This document shows positions 1 to 8,977 of a DNA stretch of 64,000 nt, in pieces. The notes below the pieces were generated by a model. That model saw only the letters and a list, made by a program, of their open reading frames with translations, was not told the origin of the DNA and did not search any database. Numbering within the stretch: the first letter of the stretch is position 1; every line of letters begins with the position of its first letter. The position numbers and the translations under genes were made by a program. This DNA is from JAKPBU01 sp964425695 (GTDB lineage Bacteria > Pseudomonadota > Gammaproteobacteria > Xanthomonadales > Xanthomonadaceae), in assembly GCA_964425695.1 (NCBI GenBank), contig CAYRNF010000012.1:34521-98520 (forward strand), read 5' to 3'.

Positions 1-1
1 C

Positions 2-1225
2 GGCTTCCGCGCCCTGCAGGGGATCGACCTCGACGTGCGCCGGGGTGAGGCCATCGGCGTGATCGGCACCAACGGAGCCGGCAAGTCCACGCTCCTGCAG
101 ATCATCACCGGCATCATCGCCCCGTCGGAAGGGACCGTAGAAGTCAACGCCCGGATCGCCGCGCTTCTTGAGCTCGGGGCTGGATTCAACCCGGAGTTCA
201 CGGGCTTGGAGAATATTCGCCTCAACGCGAGCCTTCTCGGCCTGGGTGCGGCGGAGATCGATGCGCGCATGCAGGACATCGTGGCTTTCGCGGAGATTGG
301 CGACCACGTGCACCAACAGGTCAAGACCTATTCGAGCGGCATGTTCATGCGCCTCGCGTTTGCCGTTGCCGCGCACACCGACCCGGACGTGCTGATCGTG
401 GACGAAGCGCTGTCGGTGGGCGACGTGTATTTCCAGCGAAAGTGCTTCAAGCGCATCGAGGAACTCCGCCAGCGCGGATGCACGCTGCTCTTCGTGACCC
501 ACGCGATCGACAGCGTCCTGCAGCTGTGCGACAGGGGCGTCGTCCTAGACCGGGGGCGGATCGCATTCGACGGTGCCGCGCAGAGTGCGGTGAAGGAGTA
601 CCTGCGCCGCGTATTCGGGAACAACGTCGCGAGCCCGCCGGTGGATCAGAAGCCCGTCGATCGCGTCGCCTCCACGGAGCGCGACGAGATCGACACCTTC
701 GTGCATGGCGGTCCGGCCGACGCTTTCGCGTCCCGCGCCGGATACAACCGTGACGAGACACGGCTGGGGGACGGTCGCGCGGTGACCTGCGATTTCCTGA
801 TCACCAGCCCGCACGGCACGGGTCCCTTGGTGGCGGCACGCGAGCCCTTCCGGATCTCGGTGAGGTACTACTTTCCCGAGGCGATAGACCGATTGATCTT
901 TGGCGTCCGTGTCTGCCAGGTGACAGGGCAGGTTGTCTACAGTGCCAATACGCTGGTCGCCGACGGTCATCTGTTCGCGTGCGAAGGGGGCACCGTTGTG
1001 CGCATGGACTTCGACATGCGCTGCGCCCTGCTGCGTGGTCACTACTTCGTCACCGTCGGCGTCTCGCGGCTTGACGAGGACGGATCGGAGGTGCACGCGC
1101 TCGACCGGCGCTCTGACGCGATCATCCTCGGGGTGACTGGGCACGTGCGACACGCGGAGGGTACCGCCGAACTTGAAGCCACCTTCACGCCCACGACGAT
1201 CAGCGGCGCGCTGCGCAGCGGCTAG
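2..1225 (+). CDS. O-antigen ABC exporter ATP-binding subunit (Wzt-like), 5' end missing
   Basis: ATPase of a Wzm/Wzt-type exporter that moves undecaprenyl-linked polysaccharide across the inner membrane. The frame is open from the first bases (GFRALQGIDLDVRRGEA), so the true start lies left of the window. Walker A is GTNGAGKST, the signature region reads YSSGMFMRLAF, and Walker B is VLIVDEALSVGD. After the roughly 210-residue nucleotide-binding domain comes a C-terminal extension of about 180 residues, as in Wzt proteins whose C-terminal beta-sandwich recognises the glycan end group. That carbohydrate-binding role is family knowledge. The methyltransferase 120 bp downstream fits a chain-terminating modification read by Wzt. 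The family is secure; the glycan is unknown. Confidence 0.88.
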   Translation, partial: GFRALQGIDLDVRRGEAIGVIGTNGAGKSTLLQIITGIIAPSEGTVEVNARIAALLELGAGFNPEFTGLENIRLNASLLGLGAAEIDARMQDIVAFAEIGDHVHQQVKTYSSGMFMRLAFAVAAHTDPDVLIVDEALSVGDVYFQRKCFKRIEELRQRGCTLLFVTHAIDSVLQLCDRGVVLDRGRIAFDGAAQSAVKEYLRRVFGNNVASPPVDQKPVDRVASTERDEIDTFVHGGPADAFASRAGYNRDETRLGDGRAVTCDFLITSPHGTGPLVAAREPFRISVRYYFPEAIDRLIFGVRVCQVTGQVVYSANTLVADGHLFACEGGTVVRMDFDMRCALLRGHYFVTVGVSRLDEDGSEVHALDRRSDAIILGVTGHVRHAEGTAELEATFTPTTISGALRSG

Positions 1226-1344
1226 CGGGGCTGGCCGCGCGCCGCCGGCCGCGCGAGCGGGGCAGCTTCTCGCTGTATGCTTCCCGTCACCGGCGAAACG
1301 CCGCGGCGGCTGCAATCTCGCCCCGCTCAAACAGACGATCCGCG

Positions 1345-1959
1345 ATGAACAGCGAAGACCGCCAGTATGACCAGCACTACACCGACTACCAGACGGATCG
1401 GAGTGCTGCACGCCGCTGGATACGTGGATTCTATCTCCGCTCGGCCGCTCGGACACTCGCGGGGCCCACAGTCGACTTCGGATGCGGGATCGGCGAGCTT
1501 CTAGAGCGACTGCCTCAGGGCTCGACGGGTCTGGAAATCAACGAGTCGACCGTGCGTTACTGCCGCGCGCGTGGCCTCGATGTCGAACATTACGATGCCG
1601 ACTCGGACGGATGGTCGCTGTCTCCGCTGGTGGCATCGGGCAAGCGCTACGAGTCGATGGTCATCAGCCACGTACTGGAGCACCTGCACGATCCGATGAG
1701 CAAGTTCAACGCACTACTGCACGCCGCGCGCGCCCTCGGCGTGCGGCGTGTTCTGGTCATCGTGCCAGGCAAGGCCGGCTATGCGAGCGACAGCACACAC
1801 AGGACATTCATCGACTCCGCCATGCTTGCATCGGACGAGCCGGTTCAGGGCACAGGCTTCGCGCTCGCGAGGCAACGCTACTTCCCTGGCGACATGCGAG
1901 CGATCGGTGATTGGTTCCCGCACCACGAGCTGCAGGCCACGTACCTACGCGGGCCCTAG
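1345..1959 (+). CDS. class I SAM-dependent methyltransferase
   Basis: A 204-residue soluble protein. Motif I is VDFGCGIGELLERLP at about residues 39-53, an acidic motif II position lies in GLEINEST, and the later VISHVLEHLHDP block is typical of small Rossmann-fold methyltransferases of the Methyltransf_11/23 type. The start is the ATG that gives MNSEDRQYDQHYTDYQ. Lying just behind a Wzt-like exporter ATPase, it probably methylates a sugar or chain end of the O-antigen; the substrate is inferred only from position. It is shorter than many O-antigen chain-terminating methyltransferases, which often carry a kinase or coiled coil. It converges with the glycosyltransferase on the other strand, with 61 bp between them. 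Confidence 0.78.
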   Translation: MNSEDRQYDQHYTDYQTDRSAARRWIRGFYLRSAARTLAGPTVDFGCGIGELLERLPQGSTGLEINESTVRYCRARGLDVEHYDADSDGWSLSPLVASGKRYESMVISHVLEHLHDPMSKFNALLHAARALGVRRVLVIVPGKAGYASDSTHRTFIDSAMLASDEPVQGTGFALARQRYFPGDMRAIGDWFPHHELQATYLRGP

Positions 1960-2020
1960 GGCGTGCACGCGCATGCGGCGCAGGCGGTGAGCCGGGGCAT
2001 GCATGCGGCGCCCCACTGAC

Positions 2021-3028
2021 TCAGTCCCCTGCGGACGTTAAGTCGGTGTCTTGGCGCCCCAGGCGCCAGCGCGAGGGCCGTTGCAGCGCGCGGCGAGGCA
2101 CCGAGCCGATGTCGTACCCAAGGAAGGCCAGCAGGAACTGCAGTCCAAGGATGATCGGCAGCGCCGACAGCATGACCGTGCCCGCGGATGTCGCCGTGCC
2201 GCTCCCCATCGACTCCAGCCAAGCCGCCGCGCCGAAGGCCGCGCCGCCGGCCATCAGCCCGATGCCCGCCACAAGCTCGATCGACGCCAGCGACATGTCC
2301 CGCAGGAAATAGTTGTAGAAAACCCGCTTGCAGAAGTTGCGCATGTGTTTGAACAGGAACTCGCCCAGGATGCGCGAGATGCGCAAGTTGCTCACTTCGC
2401 TTCCGTAGTGCGCGTCCATCGGCACGTCGACCACCACGGCGCGCAGGGTGTTCAGGCGGAACAGCATGTCGGTTTCGAAGAAATAGCGCTTGCTGATCTT
2501 GCCGAACGGAAGGCGCCGGGCAACGCCGGCGTGGATGGCGGTGTAGCCATTGGTGGGATCGAACAAGTCCCAGTAGCCGGTCGAGAACTTGGCCATGAAC
2601 GACAGTACCGCGTTCCCGAAGATACGCATGCGCGGCATGCGCGCGATGTTGGTGAGGTCGAAGAAGCGGTTGCCCTTGGTGTAGTCGGCTTCTCCGGCCA
2701 GGATGGGGGCGATGAAGTCGGTGAGCAACGCGGGGTCCATCTGGCCGTCGCCATCGATCTTCACGATGACGTCCGCACCGGCGTCAATAGCCACCTTGTA
2801 GCCGTTCAGAACGGCTCCGCCCACGCCTTCGTTGTACTTGTTGTAATGAACTCGCACACGCGGATCGGCGCATGACGCCTCCACGAACCGGCCAGACTCG
2901 TCCGGACACGCATCGTCTACCACCAAGATCGTATCCACGATCGCCGGCATCCGTGCGAGGACGTCAAGGATGTGGTCCCTGACACGGTAGCAGGGCAGCA
3001 CCGCGGCGACATGCGGGCGCCGCGTCAT
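2021..3028 (-). CDS. family 2 glycosyltransferase, polyprenyl-phosphate sugar synthase type (GtrB/DPM-like)
   Basis: The N-terminal GT-A domain has VAAVLPCYR, VVDDACPDESG and KIDGDGQMDP (DGD metal-binding motif), followed by NGYTAIHAG and RYFFETDMLFRLN. This is the layout of dolichyl/undecaprenyl-phosphate sugar synthases. After about residue 240 there are two hydrophobic segments (LVAGIGLMAGGAAFGAAAW and a later LPIILGLQFLLAFLGYD), as in membrane-anchored GtrB-type enzymes. Expected reaction: transfer of a sugar from an NDP-sugar to undecaprenyl phosphate on the cytoplasmic face. The chosen ATG gives MTRRPHVAAVL; an in-frame ATG at 3067 would add 13 residues. With the EmrE-like carrier and the 874-residue membrane protein it would make a three-part glycosylation system. 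Confidence 0.82.
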   Translation of the reverse strand: MTRRPHVAAVLPCYRVRDHILDVLARMPAIVDTILVVDDACPDESGRFVEASCADPRVRVHYNKYNEGVGGAVLNGYKVAIDAGADVIVKIDGDGQMDPALLTDFIAPILAGEADYTKGNRFFDLTNIARMPRMRIFGNAVLSFMAKFSTGYWDLFDPTNGYTAIHAGVARRLPFGKISKRYFFETDMLFRLNTLRAVVVDVPMDAHYGSEVSNLRISRILGEFLFKHMRNFCKRVFYNYFLRDMSLASIELVAGIGLMAGGAAFGAAAWLESMGSGTATSAGTVMLSALPIILGLQFLLAFLGYDIGSVPRRALQRPSRWRLGRQDTDLTSAGD

Positions 3029-3249
3029 CGAAGCTTCATGGGGCGCCGGCAACCGATTCATTCGCATAGCGTACCCAACACGGGGTGGCTATGGCAGCCT
3101 GCCCGGTTCGCGCACCGAGGCGCGAGATGATCGTCCCATCGCAGCGCGCATGCCTGCCTGTCGGAAGGGGACATCAACCAGAGCGGCGTCTCGCTCGGCT
3201 GGCACCGTGAACGCGAGGGAACGCGCTTGAGTTCCACAGCGCCAGCGCC

Positions 3250-4035
3250 TCAGCCTTGGTTGCTGCGGTATGCGATGCCATAGGTTGCGGCAATGGCATC
3301 GGCGACCGGTCGTGGCCACAGCATGCGCAGGAGCGCCCGGTCCTCGGTCGCGCGCTGCCCGCCGACGATGCCGGCCGTGGTCTCGCTGCCTGCGTGCACT
3401 CTGTGCTCCATGAGGACTTCCCTCACGTAGGCGAAGGCACCAGGTCGTCGCGCGAGCATGATCCAAGCCGCCCAGTCGAGGTTCAGCTTGAGGTCCTCGC
3501 GGAACAGCAACGGCCCGCTCGCCACGTTGATGGTGACGGCCGGGCAGGGAATCGCGCACCCGAAGCGCAGTGAATTGGTCTTGAAGAACCGCGACGCCGC
3601 CCGCTCCCCTCCGAGGAAGCCCAGCTCCAGCAGGGCGTGCTTGATGCGTAGCAACGTGGTCGTGCGGCGCACCGTGTCGCCCACGCGTTCCGCGTAGCGC
3701 GTGAAGACGAGGCTTGCGTCGGGATGGCGCTGCGTCGCTTCGACGCTGGCAGCGGCGAAACGCGGCAAATACACGTCGTCCTGGTGGGCAATCGTCACCC
3801 AGCGCGACGTGGCGCAGGAGAGCGCGAAGTTCCAGTCGATTCCGATGCCGCCACCCTGGGAATTCACATGCAAAGGCGCGCCGAACCGCTGGGCAAGCCT
3901 GGCGATGTGCGCATTGGGTGTCGAGGTGGCGACAAGAAACGGCGAGGGAAGCTCCTGGTCCGCCAGCGAGCGCAGGCACTCCGCAAGATGCGGGGATTCA
4001 CCGTACGCAGGCACGACGAAGGAGTGCGGGGTCAT
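3250..4035 (-). CDS. family 2 glycosyltransferase, soluble
   Basis: A 261-residue protein that begins MTPHSFVVPAYGESPHLAEC, the usual GT-A opening, with no membrane segment. The metal site is probably HQDDVYLP at about residues 94-101. WNFALSCATSRWVTIAHQDD matches the region where family 2 enzymes read the nucleotide-sugar. The donor and acceptor sugars cannot be told from sequence. It lies 43 bp downstream of the stop of the large membrane protein on the same strand and is probably co-transcribed with it. About 180 bp separate it from the next glycosyltransferase, and I see no gene there. Confidence 0.78.
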   Translation of the reverse strand: MTPHSFVVPAYGESPHLAECLRSLADQELPSPFLVATSTPNAHIARLAQRFGAPLHVNSQGGGIGIDWNFALSCATSRWVTIAHQDDVYLPRFAAASVEATQRHPDASLVFTRYAERVGDTVRRTTTLLRIKHALLELGFLGGERAASRFFKTNSLRFGCAIPCPAVTINVASGPLLFREDLKLNLDWAAWIMLARRPGAFAYVREVLMEHRVHAGSETTAGIVGGQRATEDRALLRMLWPRPVADAIAATYGIAYRSNQG

Positions 4036-4078
4036 CGCAACAACTCACCGTGCAACGTGTTCAGGCACGCGCATGGAG

Positions 4079-6703
4079 TCACCGGGATAGCCCAGGCAGT
4101 GTTCGCGCGTAGAGCGACACTCCGTCGATCGGCGCTCCGATCGGGCGGAGGCAAGCCAGGTCGGCGGCAGGCGCGCTGCCCGCGTAAGCCACCCGCTCGA
4201 TGCGTAGCGCGTCGAGCTGTGCCGAGCACACATCCACCTGCAGACGGTACAGATCCGCCTGCACCAGCGTGAAGGCGGGGCTCGGAATTCCCTTGGCCGA
4301 TTCGACCTGCACGTGCGCATACCTGTTCCACACCTCGGCATGCCTGTGACCAGGATCAAGGATCTCCATGCTCGGGATGTCGGGCGTGAAGCGGGTGCCG
4401 CCCAGCACGTCAAGCCCGACCGCCTTGAACGCCTGGGGGATGACGAAGTTCCCGATCACGACCCACTTCTTTGCCTGCTCGCCGTCGGCAGCGACGGCTG
4501 CCGCAAGTGCCGGTTTTTCCAGGAGTGGGGCCAGGCCCCGCGACAGCGGATTGACCAGCAGGCCAGGGATCGCGATGAGCAGGACGGCAACGGCGAAAGC
4601 GCGCCGGCTCCCGTGGGCGAGGGCCCATGCCATGAATCCAGTCACGACGCAGCCGATAATGACCCGCGTTCCAACGAAAAACGTTGCATCCAGATCCTGC
4701 AGCAGTGCCCCGTACTGGTACGCGGCCAGCGATGCGAGGATGACGAACAGTGTCGTGCCGAAGCGCCGCGGTCGCGTCCCCAAGGCACGCATGCGCGCCA
4801 CCACCACGGACACCAGAAAAATCGAGCCCAGGCCGAGCGCCACCGTGGCGCGAGGAGGAGGCACATAGGAAAGCAGCGTCAGCCGCGAAACGAGTTGGGC
4901 GAGTTCCGCTGGAAGCGGAACGACCATCCACGCGGACAACAACACGCAGAACAAGGAGAGCGACACAACCAGCGGGTCCCTCAGGAGCCGCCGGTCAATG
5001 AAAACGGACGCGGCCACCGCCAGTGGAAACAGCACCACGAAGTCGCTGGACTCCGAAGCGTTCGAATTGGTCCAGGGAAAGGTGGTCTCGCCAACTCGCC
5101 ACGCCTCGAAGACGCCATCCAGCGCCATCCACCACGGAACCGAGCCGCCTACCGAGAAGCGACGCCCCGGGTAGATGGTGGCGACCACCGTCGAGATCGT
5201 CTCTCGAGCATCGACCACGAAGAGAAAGACGGCGCCGGCGAGCAGCGCCGCGCATGCCGCCATGAGGAGCGTCCTCTCGATCGCCGCTGTGCGGATCTGC
5301 AGACGCGATGTGCGCGACGCCAGCACGCCCGCGAGAATTGCAGCCCCGGCGTAGGCGAGCGGCACCTGAAACGGCGGGTAAAGCTGGAAAACGTACGTCG
5401 CTGTGCCCAGGACAGTCGCCAAGGCTCCCGCGAGACGCATCGCGCGTCGCTCCGCCTTGCAGATGTAGAGCACCCCCACCAGTGCCAGGCACAGGCCGAT
5501 CAGCATCTCCGGCAGGTTGGTCGAGAACCACCACTGGGTGTAGGACGACAGGCACAGCCAGACGGCGCCCATGGCCGACACCAGGCCGTCGCCGCGTGTC
5601 AGCAGGAGCAGCAACAGCAAGGAGGAGCCGAACAGCCCGAACAATTTGTACATCCAGTACCAGGAGACCGCCCGCTCTACATCGAAGAAGGCGAATCCCC
5701 AGAACTCGGGTTGCAGGACAGTCACGGCGTGCCGGACCGGCATCGAGGTCAGCAGTGTGGAGCGGAGGCCGCCGACCGCCGGATTCTCCACGGGATAGCC
5801 ATTGGCGGCCTGACTCAGCATCCACGGCGTGGAGACCAGCCACTCGTCTGCCCGGATGGCGCGGGCTGATCCGAGGAGGGTTGGATCCTCGACACCTGCC
5901 GACGGAAGGTAGTGGTTCCACATGCCCACGGAGGAGAAATTAAGGCGGCCCACCACCCCGGCTGCTGCCGCGCACACTGCCAGCACGATTACCCCCATGA
6001 CGGCAGGTGAGAACGTGATCGTGCCTGCATCAGACCCCGCCCGGGCCAAGGCCACAAGGAAGCGGAGCCTCGTGGACGCCCCCAGCAGGCGTCGTCCCTG
6101 AACGACCGCGCTGCGGAACGGCACGAATGCAAGCGCTGTGGCGATCAGACCGCAGGCCAACGCAACCAACATCCGCAGCAACGCGATCTGCGTCTCCAAG
6201 GCGGCCCGCGTGGTCTCGGGCAAGTCCAGCACCACCCAAGGATCGTTGCCGACCGATACCAGCTGCAGCCCGTCCTCTCGGGGAGCGATCCCTGCGGCGT
6301 GGTGGGATGCAGACGGAACCACTGCGACGGAATGGCTTCCCGTCTCCAGTCCCAGAAACCTGCGCCGGATGTCCAGCTTGCCCACGAAGATCGTGCCGGG
6401 CGCGGTGCCGGGGTCAATGCGCAGCCGCGTTACTGGACGACCTGCGGCGATGTCCACCTGGTACCGGTGCGGTTTGCCGTCGCTGCTGACCGGGAATGAC
6501 GCGCTTTGGCCCGCGCTGAAATCTTCGCCGTCGCCGGCGTGGAAGATTTCAGCCGGCCCAGCCCCGGTCGTGCTTTGAATGAGGCTGAGGCGCAGATCAT
6601 GGCGCTGCGGCAGCACCAGCCAGGCGACGATGCTCGTCGCCGCCAGCAACGCCAGGGCCCACGGCAGTCGGCCGCGTCGTTCCTCGCGCTGCCCGGGGAT
6701 CAC
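4079..6703 (-). CDS. large polytopic membrane protein, probable GT-C-type glycosyltransferase (YfhO-like)
   Basis: An 874-residue protein. A first transmembrane helix (WALALLAATSIVAWLVL) is followed by a roughly 170-residue soluble beta-rich part and then a dozen or so hydrophobic segments. The C-terminal 150 residues are soluble. The general layout resembles YfhO-like and other GT-C glycosyltransferases that use polyprenyl-linked sugar donors on the periplasmic side. The GTG at 6703 overlaps the stop of the upstream carrier gene by four bases (GTGA), which sets the start; the open frame runs 24 codons further up but inside that gene. Its place beside a GtrB-like synthase and a small carrier suggests it transfers the flipped sugar to lipopolysaccharide. 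No catalytic residue can be named, so the activity is inferred. Confidence 0.72.
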   Translation of the reverse strand: MIPGQREERRGRLPWALALLAATSIVAWLVLPQRHDLRLSLIQSTTGAGPAEIFHAGDGEDFSAGQSASFPVSSDGKPHRYQVDIAAGRPVTRLRIDPGTAPGTIFVGKLDIRRRFLGLETGSHSVAVVPSASHHAAGIAPREDGLQLVSVGNDPWVVLDLPETTRAALETQIALLRMLVALACGLIATALAFVPFRSAVVQGRRLLGASTRLRFLVALARAGSDAGTITFSPAVMGVIVLAVCAAAAGVVGRLNFSSVGMWNHYLPSAGVEDPTLLGSARAIRADEWLVSTPWMLSQAANGYPVENPAVGGLRSTLLTSMPVRHAVTVLQPEFWGFAFFDVERAVSWYWMYKLFGLFGSSLLLLLLLTRGDGLVSAMGAVWLCLSSYTQWWFSTNLPEMLIGLCLALVGVLYICKAERRAMRLAGALATVLGTATYVFQLYPPFQVPLAYAGAAILAGVLASRTSRLQIRTAAIERTLLMAACAALLAGAVFLFVVDARETISTVVATIYPGRRFSVGGSVPWWMALDGVFEAWRVGETTFPWTNSNASESSDFVVLFPLAVAASVFIDRRLLRDPLVVSLSLFCVLLSAWMVVPLPAELAQLVSRLTLLSYVPPPRATVALGLGSIFLVSVVVARMRALGTRPRRFGTTLFVILASLAAYQYGALLQDLDATFFVGTRVIIGCVVTGFMAWALAHGSRRAFAVAVLLIAIPGLLVNPLSRGLAPLLEKPALAAAVAADGEQAKKWVVIGNFVIPQAFKAVGLDVLGGTRFTPDIPSMEILDPGHRHAEVWNRYAHVQVESAKGIPSPAFTLVQADLYRLQVDVCSAQLDALRIERVAYAGSAPAADLACLRPIGAPIDGVSLYARTLPGLSR

Positions 6704-7083
6704 GCGCCTGGGCCCGGTTGGTTGGTCACCGTGACGAGCACGACTCCCACCGAGATCAACGCCAAGCCCAACCACTGCGCCGTCCCGAGCCGTTCATGAA
6801 AAAAGTACCAGCTCGCCAGCGCCATCAACAGGTAGAACGTGGAGCCGGAGAGCGCGAACGCCACCGAAAGTTTTTCGCGCGAAATGACGAACATCCACGC
6901 CACGTAGCCCAGGATCTGCAGCACCAGCGCCGCCCAGACCAGTGGAGAAACCGCCGCACCGATAAGGAACTCGATGATCCCCTGTGACTGGAGGGGGCGC
7001 AGTGTGACCATCGCGCGCTTGAGGATCAGCTGGCCGCCAATTGTGCACAGCGTTGTGACAAGGACCAGGAGATAGACGGTCAT
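6700..7083 (-). CDS. EmrE/ArnEF-like small membrane carrier (DMT superfamily), putative lipid-linked sugar flippase
   Basis: A 127-residue protein with four hydrophobic helices, the size and layout of one small-multidrug-resistance subunit. The second half holds FALSGSTFYLLMALASWYFFHERL and GLALISVGVVLVTV, typical of EamA/ArnE-like proteins. ArnE/ArnF translocate aminoarabinosyl-undecaprenyl phosphate. Next to a polyprenyl-phosphate sugar synthase and a large membrane glycosyltransferase, a similar flippase role replacing GtrA is the most likely reading, though drug export cannot be excluded. Its stop overlaps the GTG of the large membrane protein, so the two are translationally coupled. etfA begins to its right on the same strand, 25 bp upstream. 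Confidence 0.75.
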   Translation of the reverse strand: MTVYLLVLVTTLCTIGGQLILKRAMVTLRPLQSQGIIEFLIGAAVSPLVWAALVLQILGYVAWMFVISREKLSVAFALSGSTFYLLMALASWYFFHERLGTAQWLGLALISVGVVLVTVTNQPGPGA

Positions 7084-7108
7084 GGGATCTCCGAAGAGGC
7101 GGCTGGGC

Positions 7109-8050
7109 TCAGCCCAGCGCCGCTTCCAGCTCCGGCAGCACCTTGAACAGGTCGCCCGCCAGGCCGATGTCGGCGATCTCGAAGATCGGGGCCTCCGGGT
7201 CCTTGTTGATCGCCACGATGGTGCCGGCGTCCTTGATGCCGGTCAGATGCTGGATGGCGCCGGAGATACCGATGGCCACATACAGTTCCGGGGCGATGAT
7301 CTTGCCGGTCTGGCCGACCTGCAGCTCGTTGGGCACGTAGCCGGCGTCCACAGCGGCGCGCGAGGCGCCGACCGCGGCGCCCAGCCGGTCGGCCAGGTCG
7401 TAGACGATCTTGAAGTTCTCGGCGGAGCCGACGCCGCGCCCGCCCGACACGACCCGGCGCGCGCTCTGCAGGTCCGGGCGGTCGGACTTGCCGGCCGCCA
7501 GGCCCGCGTAGCGCGTATGGGTGGGCAGGGCGGCCTCGACGCTGGCGGCTTCCACCGGGGCGCTGCCGCCGGCGGCCGCTTCGGGCCACGACGCCGTGCG
7601 CACCGTCGCCACCACGGCATGGTCGGCCGGCGCTTCGACGGTGACGATGGCGTTGCCGGCGTAGATCGGGCGCTTGAAGACGTGGCTGCCTTCCACGGCC
7701 ATCACGTCCGACACCTGGGCCACGCCCAGCAGCGCGGCCACGCAGGGCATGAGGTCCTTGCCGAAGGTGGTGGAGGGGCCGAAGACGTGGCTGTAGCCGT
7801 GGGCCAGCTGCGCCACCTGCGGTGCGAGCACCTGGGCGATGGCATCGGCGTTGGCCGGGTTCGCCACGGTGAGCACCCTGGCCACACCGGCGATCTGGGC
7901 GGCTTCCGCGGCGACCGCGGCCGGGTCGGCACCCAGCACCACGACATCGATGGCCTCCGGCGACAGCGCCTGCGCCGCGGACACGCAGCGGGCGGTGGAT
8001 GCATTGAGCTTGCCGTGCAGGTGTTCGGCAACGATCAGGACCTTGGACAT
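7109..8050 (-). CDS. etfA: electron transfer flavoprotein subunit alpha
   Basis: FAD-carrying subunit of the heterodimeric flavoprotein that takes electrons from acyl-CoA and other dehydrogenases and passes them to the membrane quinone reductase. The 313-residue protein starts MSKVLIVAEHLHGKLN. The C-terminal FAD domain contains VVSGGRGVGSAENF, GASRAAVDAGYVP, QVGQTGKIIAPELYVA and GISGAIQHLTGI, the standard alpha-subunit blocks. The ATG at 8050 shares its A with the etfB stop (TGATG), and AAGGGG lies 7-8 nt upstream inside etfB. A GTG one codon earlier is also possible. In Xanthomonas this gene marks the conserved border of the variable lipopolysaccharide locus. Confidence 0.96.
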   Translation of the reverse strand: MSKVLIVAEHLHGKLNASTARCVSAAQALSPEAIDVVVLGADPAAVAAEAAQIAGVARVLTVANPANADAIAQVLAPQVAQLAHGYSHVFGPSTTFGKDLMPCVAALLGVAQVSDVMAVEGSHVFKRPIYAGNAIVTVEAPADHAVVATVRTASWPEAAAGGSAPVEAASVEAALPTHTRYAGLAAGKSDRPDLQSARRVVSGGRGVGSAENFKIVYDLADRLGAAVGASRAAVDAGYVPNELQVGQTGKIIAPELYVAIGISGAIQHLTGIKDAGTIVAINKDPEAPIFEIADIGLAGDLFKVLPELEAALG

Positions 8051-8796
8051 CACAGCAACCCCTTCTGCTTGAGCGCGGCGACCAGTTCGGCCGCGTCCTT
8101 CACCATCACGCCGCGGCTGCGCTTGGGCGGCGGCGCGTAGTGGGTGGTCTTGAGCGTGTCGCCGGTGTCCACGCCCAGGTCGGCGAAAGGAATGCTTTCC
8201 AGCGGCTTGGACTTGGCTTTCATGATGTCCGGCAGCTTGATGAAGCGCGGTTCGTTCAGGCGCAGGTCGGTGGTGACCACCGCGGGCAGGTCGACCTCGA
8301 GGGTCTCGAGGCCGGCGTCGACCTCGCGCACGACCGTGGCCTTGCCATCGGCCACGTCCAGCTTGCTGGCGAAGGTCGCCTGCGGGCGGCCCCAGAGCGT
8401 GGCCAGCATCTGGCCGGTCTGGTTGGCGTCGTCATCGATGGCCTGCTTGCCCAGGATCACCAGGTCCGGTTGTTCCTTTTCCACCAGCTTGAGCAGCGTG
8501 CGCGCTGCCGTGAGCGGCTGGACGGGCTGGTCGCTCACCACGTGGACGGCACGGTTCGCGCCCATGGCCAGGCCGTTGCGCAGGTGCGCCTGGGCATCGG
8601 CGGGCCCGATCGTGGCGACCACCACTTCCGTGGCGACGCCCTTGTCGCGCAGGCGCAGGGCCTCTTCCAGCGCGATCTCGTCGAAAGGGTTGGCCGACAG
8701 CTTCACGCCGTCGGTGACCACGCCGGAACCGTCCGGCTTGACCTGGATGCGGACGTTGTAGTCCACCACGCGCTTGTAGCCGACAAGGATCTTCAT
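8050..8796 (-). CDS. etfB: electron transfer flavoprotein subunit beta
   Basis: The 248-residue AMP-binding subunit of ETF. It opens MKILVGYKRVVDYNVRIQVK, with NPFDEIALEEALRL and the beta-subunit signature region around VVREVDAGLETLEVDLPAVVTTDLRLNEPR. Helices near GKQAIDDDANQTGQMLA also fit. The open frame extends further upstream, but homology begins exactly at this ATG, which is preceded by 180 bp shared with a divergent gene. It is the first gene of a tight etfB-etfA pair. The partner quinone oxidoreductase is encoded separately at 16.9-18.5 kb. Confidence 0.96.
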   Translation of the reverse strand: MKILVGYKRVVDYNVRIQVKPDGSGVVTDGVKLSANPFDEIALEEALRLRDKGVATEVVVATIGPADAQAHLRNGLAMGANRAVHVVSDQPVQPLTAARTLLKLVEKEQPDLVILGKQAIDDDANQTGQMLATLWGRPQATFASKLDVADGKATVVREVDAGLETLEVDLPAVVTTDLRLNEPRFIKLPDIMKAKSKPLESIPFADLGVDTGDTLKTTHYAPPPKRSRGVMVKDAAELVAALKQKGLL

Positions 8797-8977
8797 CGCA
8801 TTCCCATGAGCGTGCGGCGCCGGAGGACTCCGGCAGCCGCTGAAAACGGACATCGATTCTACCGGACGCCGCCGGCGCCCCGTGCACCGCTCCCGCCACC
8901 TTGACCGCTTCGCGTCCCGACCAGCGTTCCCCTTGATGCCGCGCAGTGCCGGCATGCGAGAACACTGGGGTCACGTC

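Noticed and set aside
3068..3249. A possible extra small gene between the two minus-strand glycosyltransferases
   Set aside because: No frame has a motif or ribosome-binding site; the only long frame is a shadow of the neighbouring glycosyltransferase.
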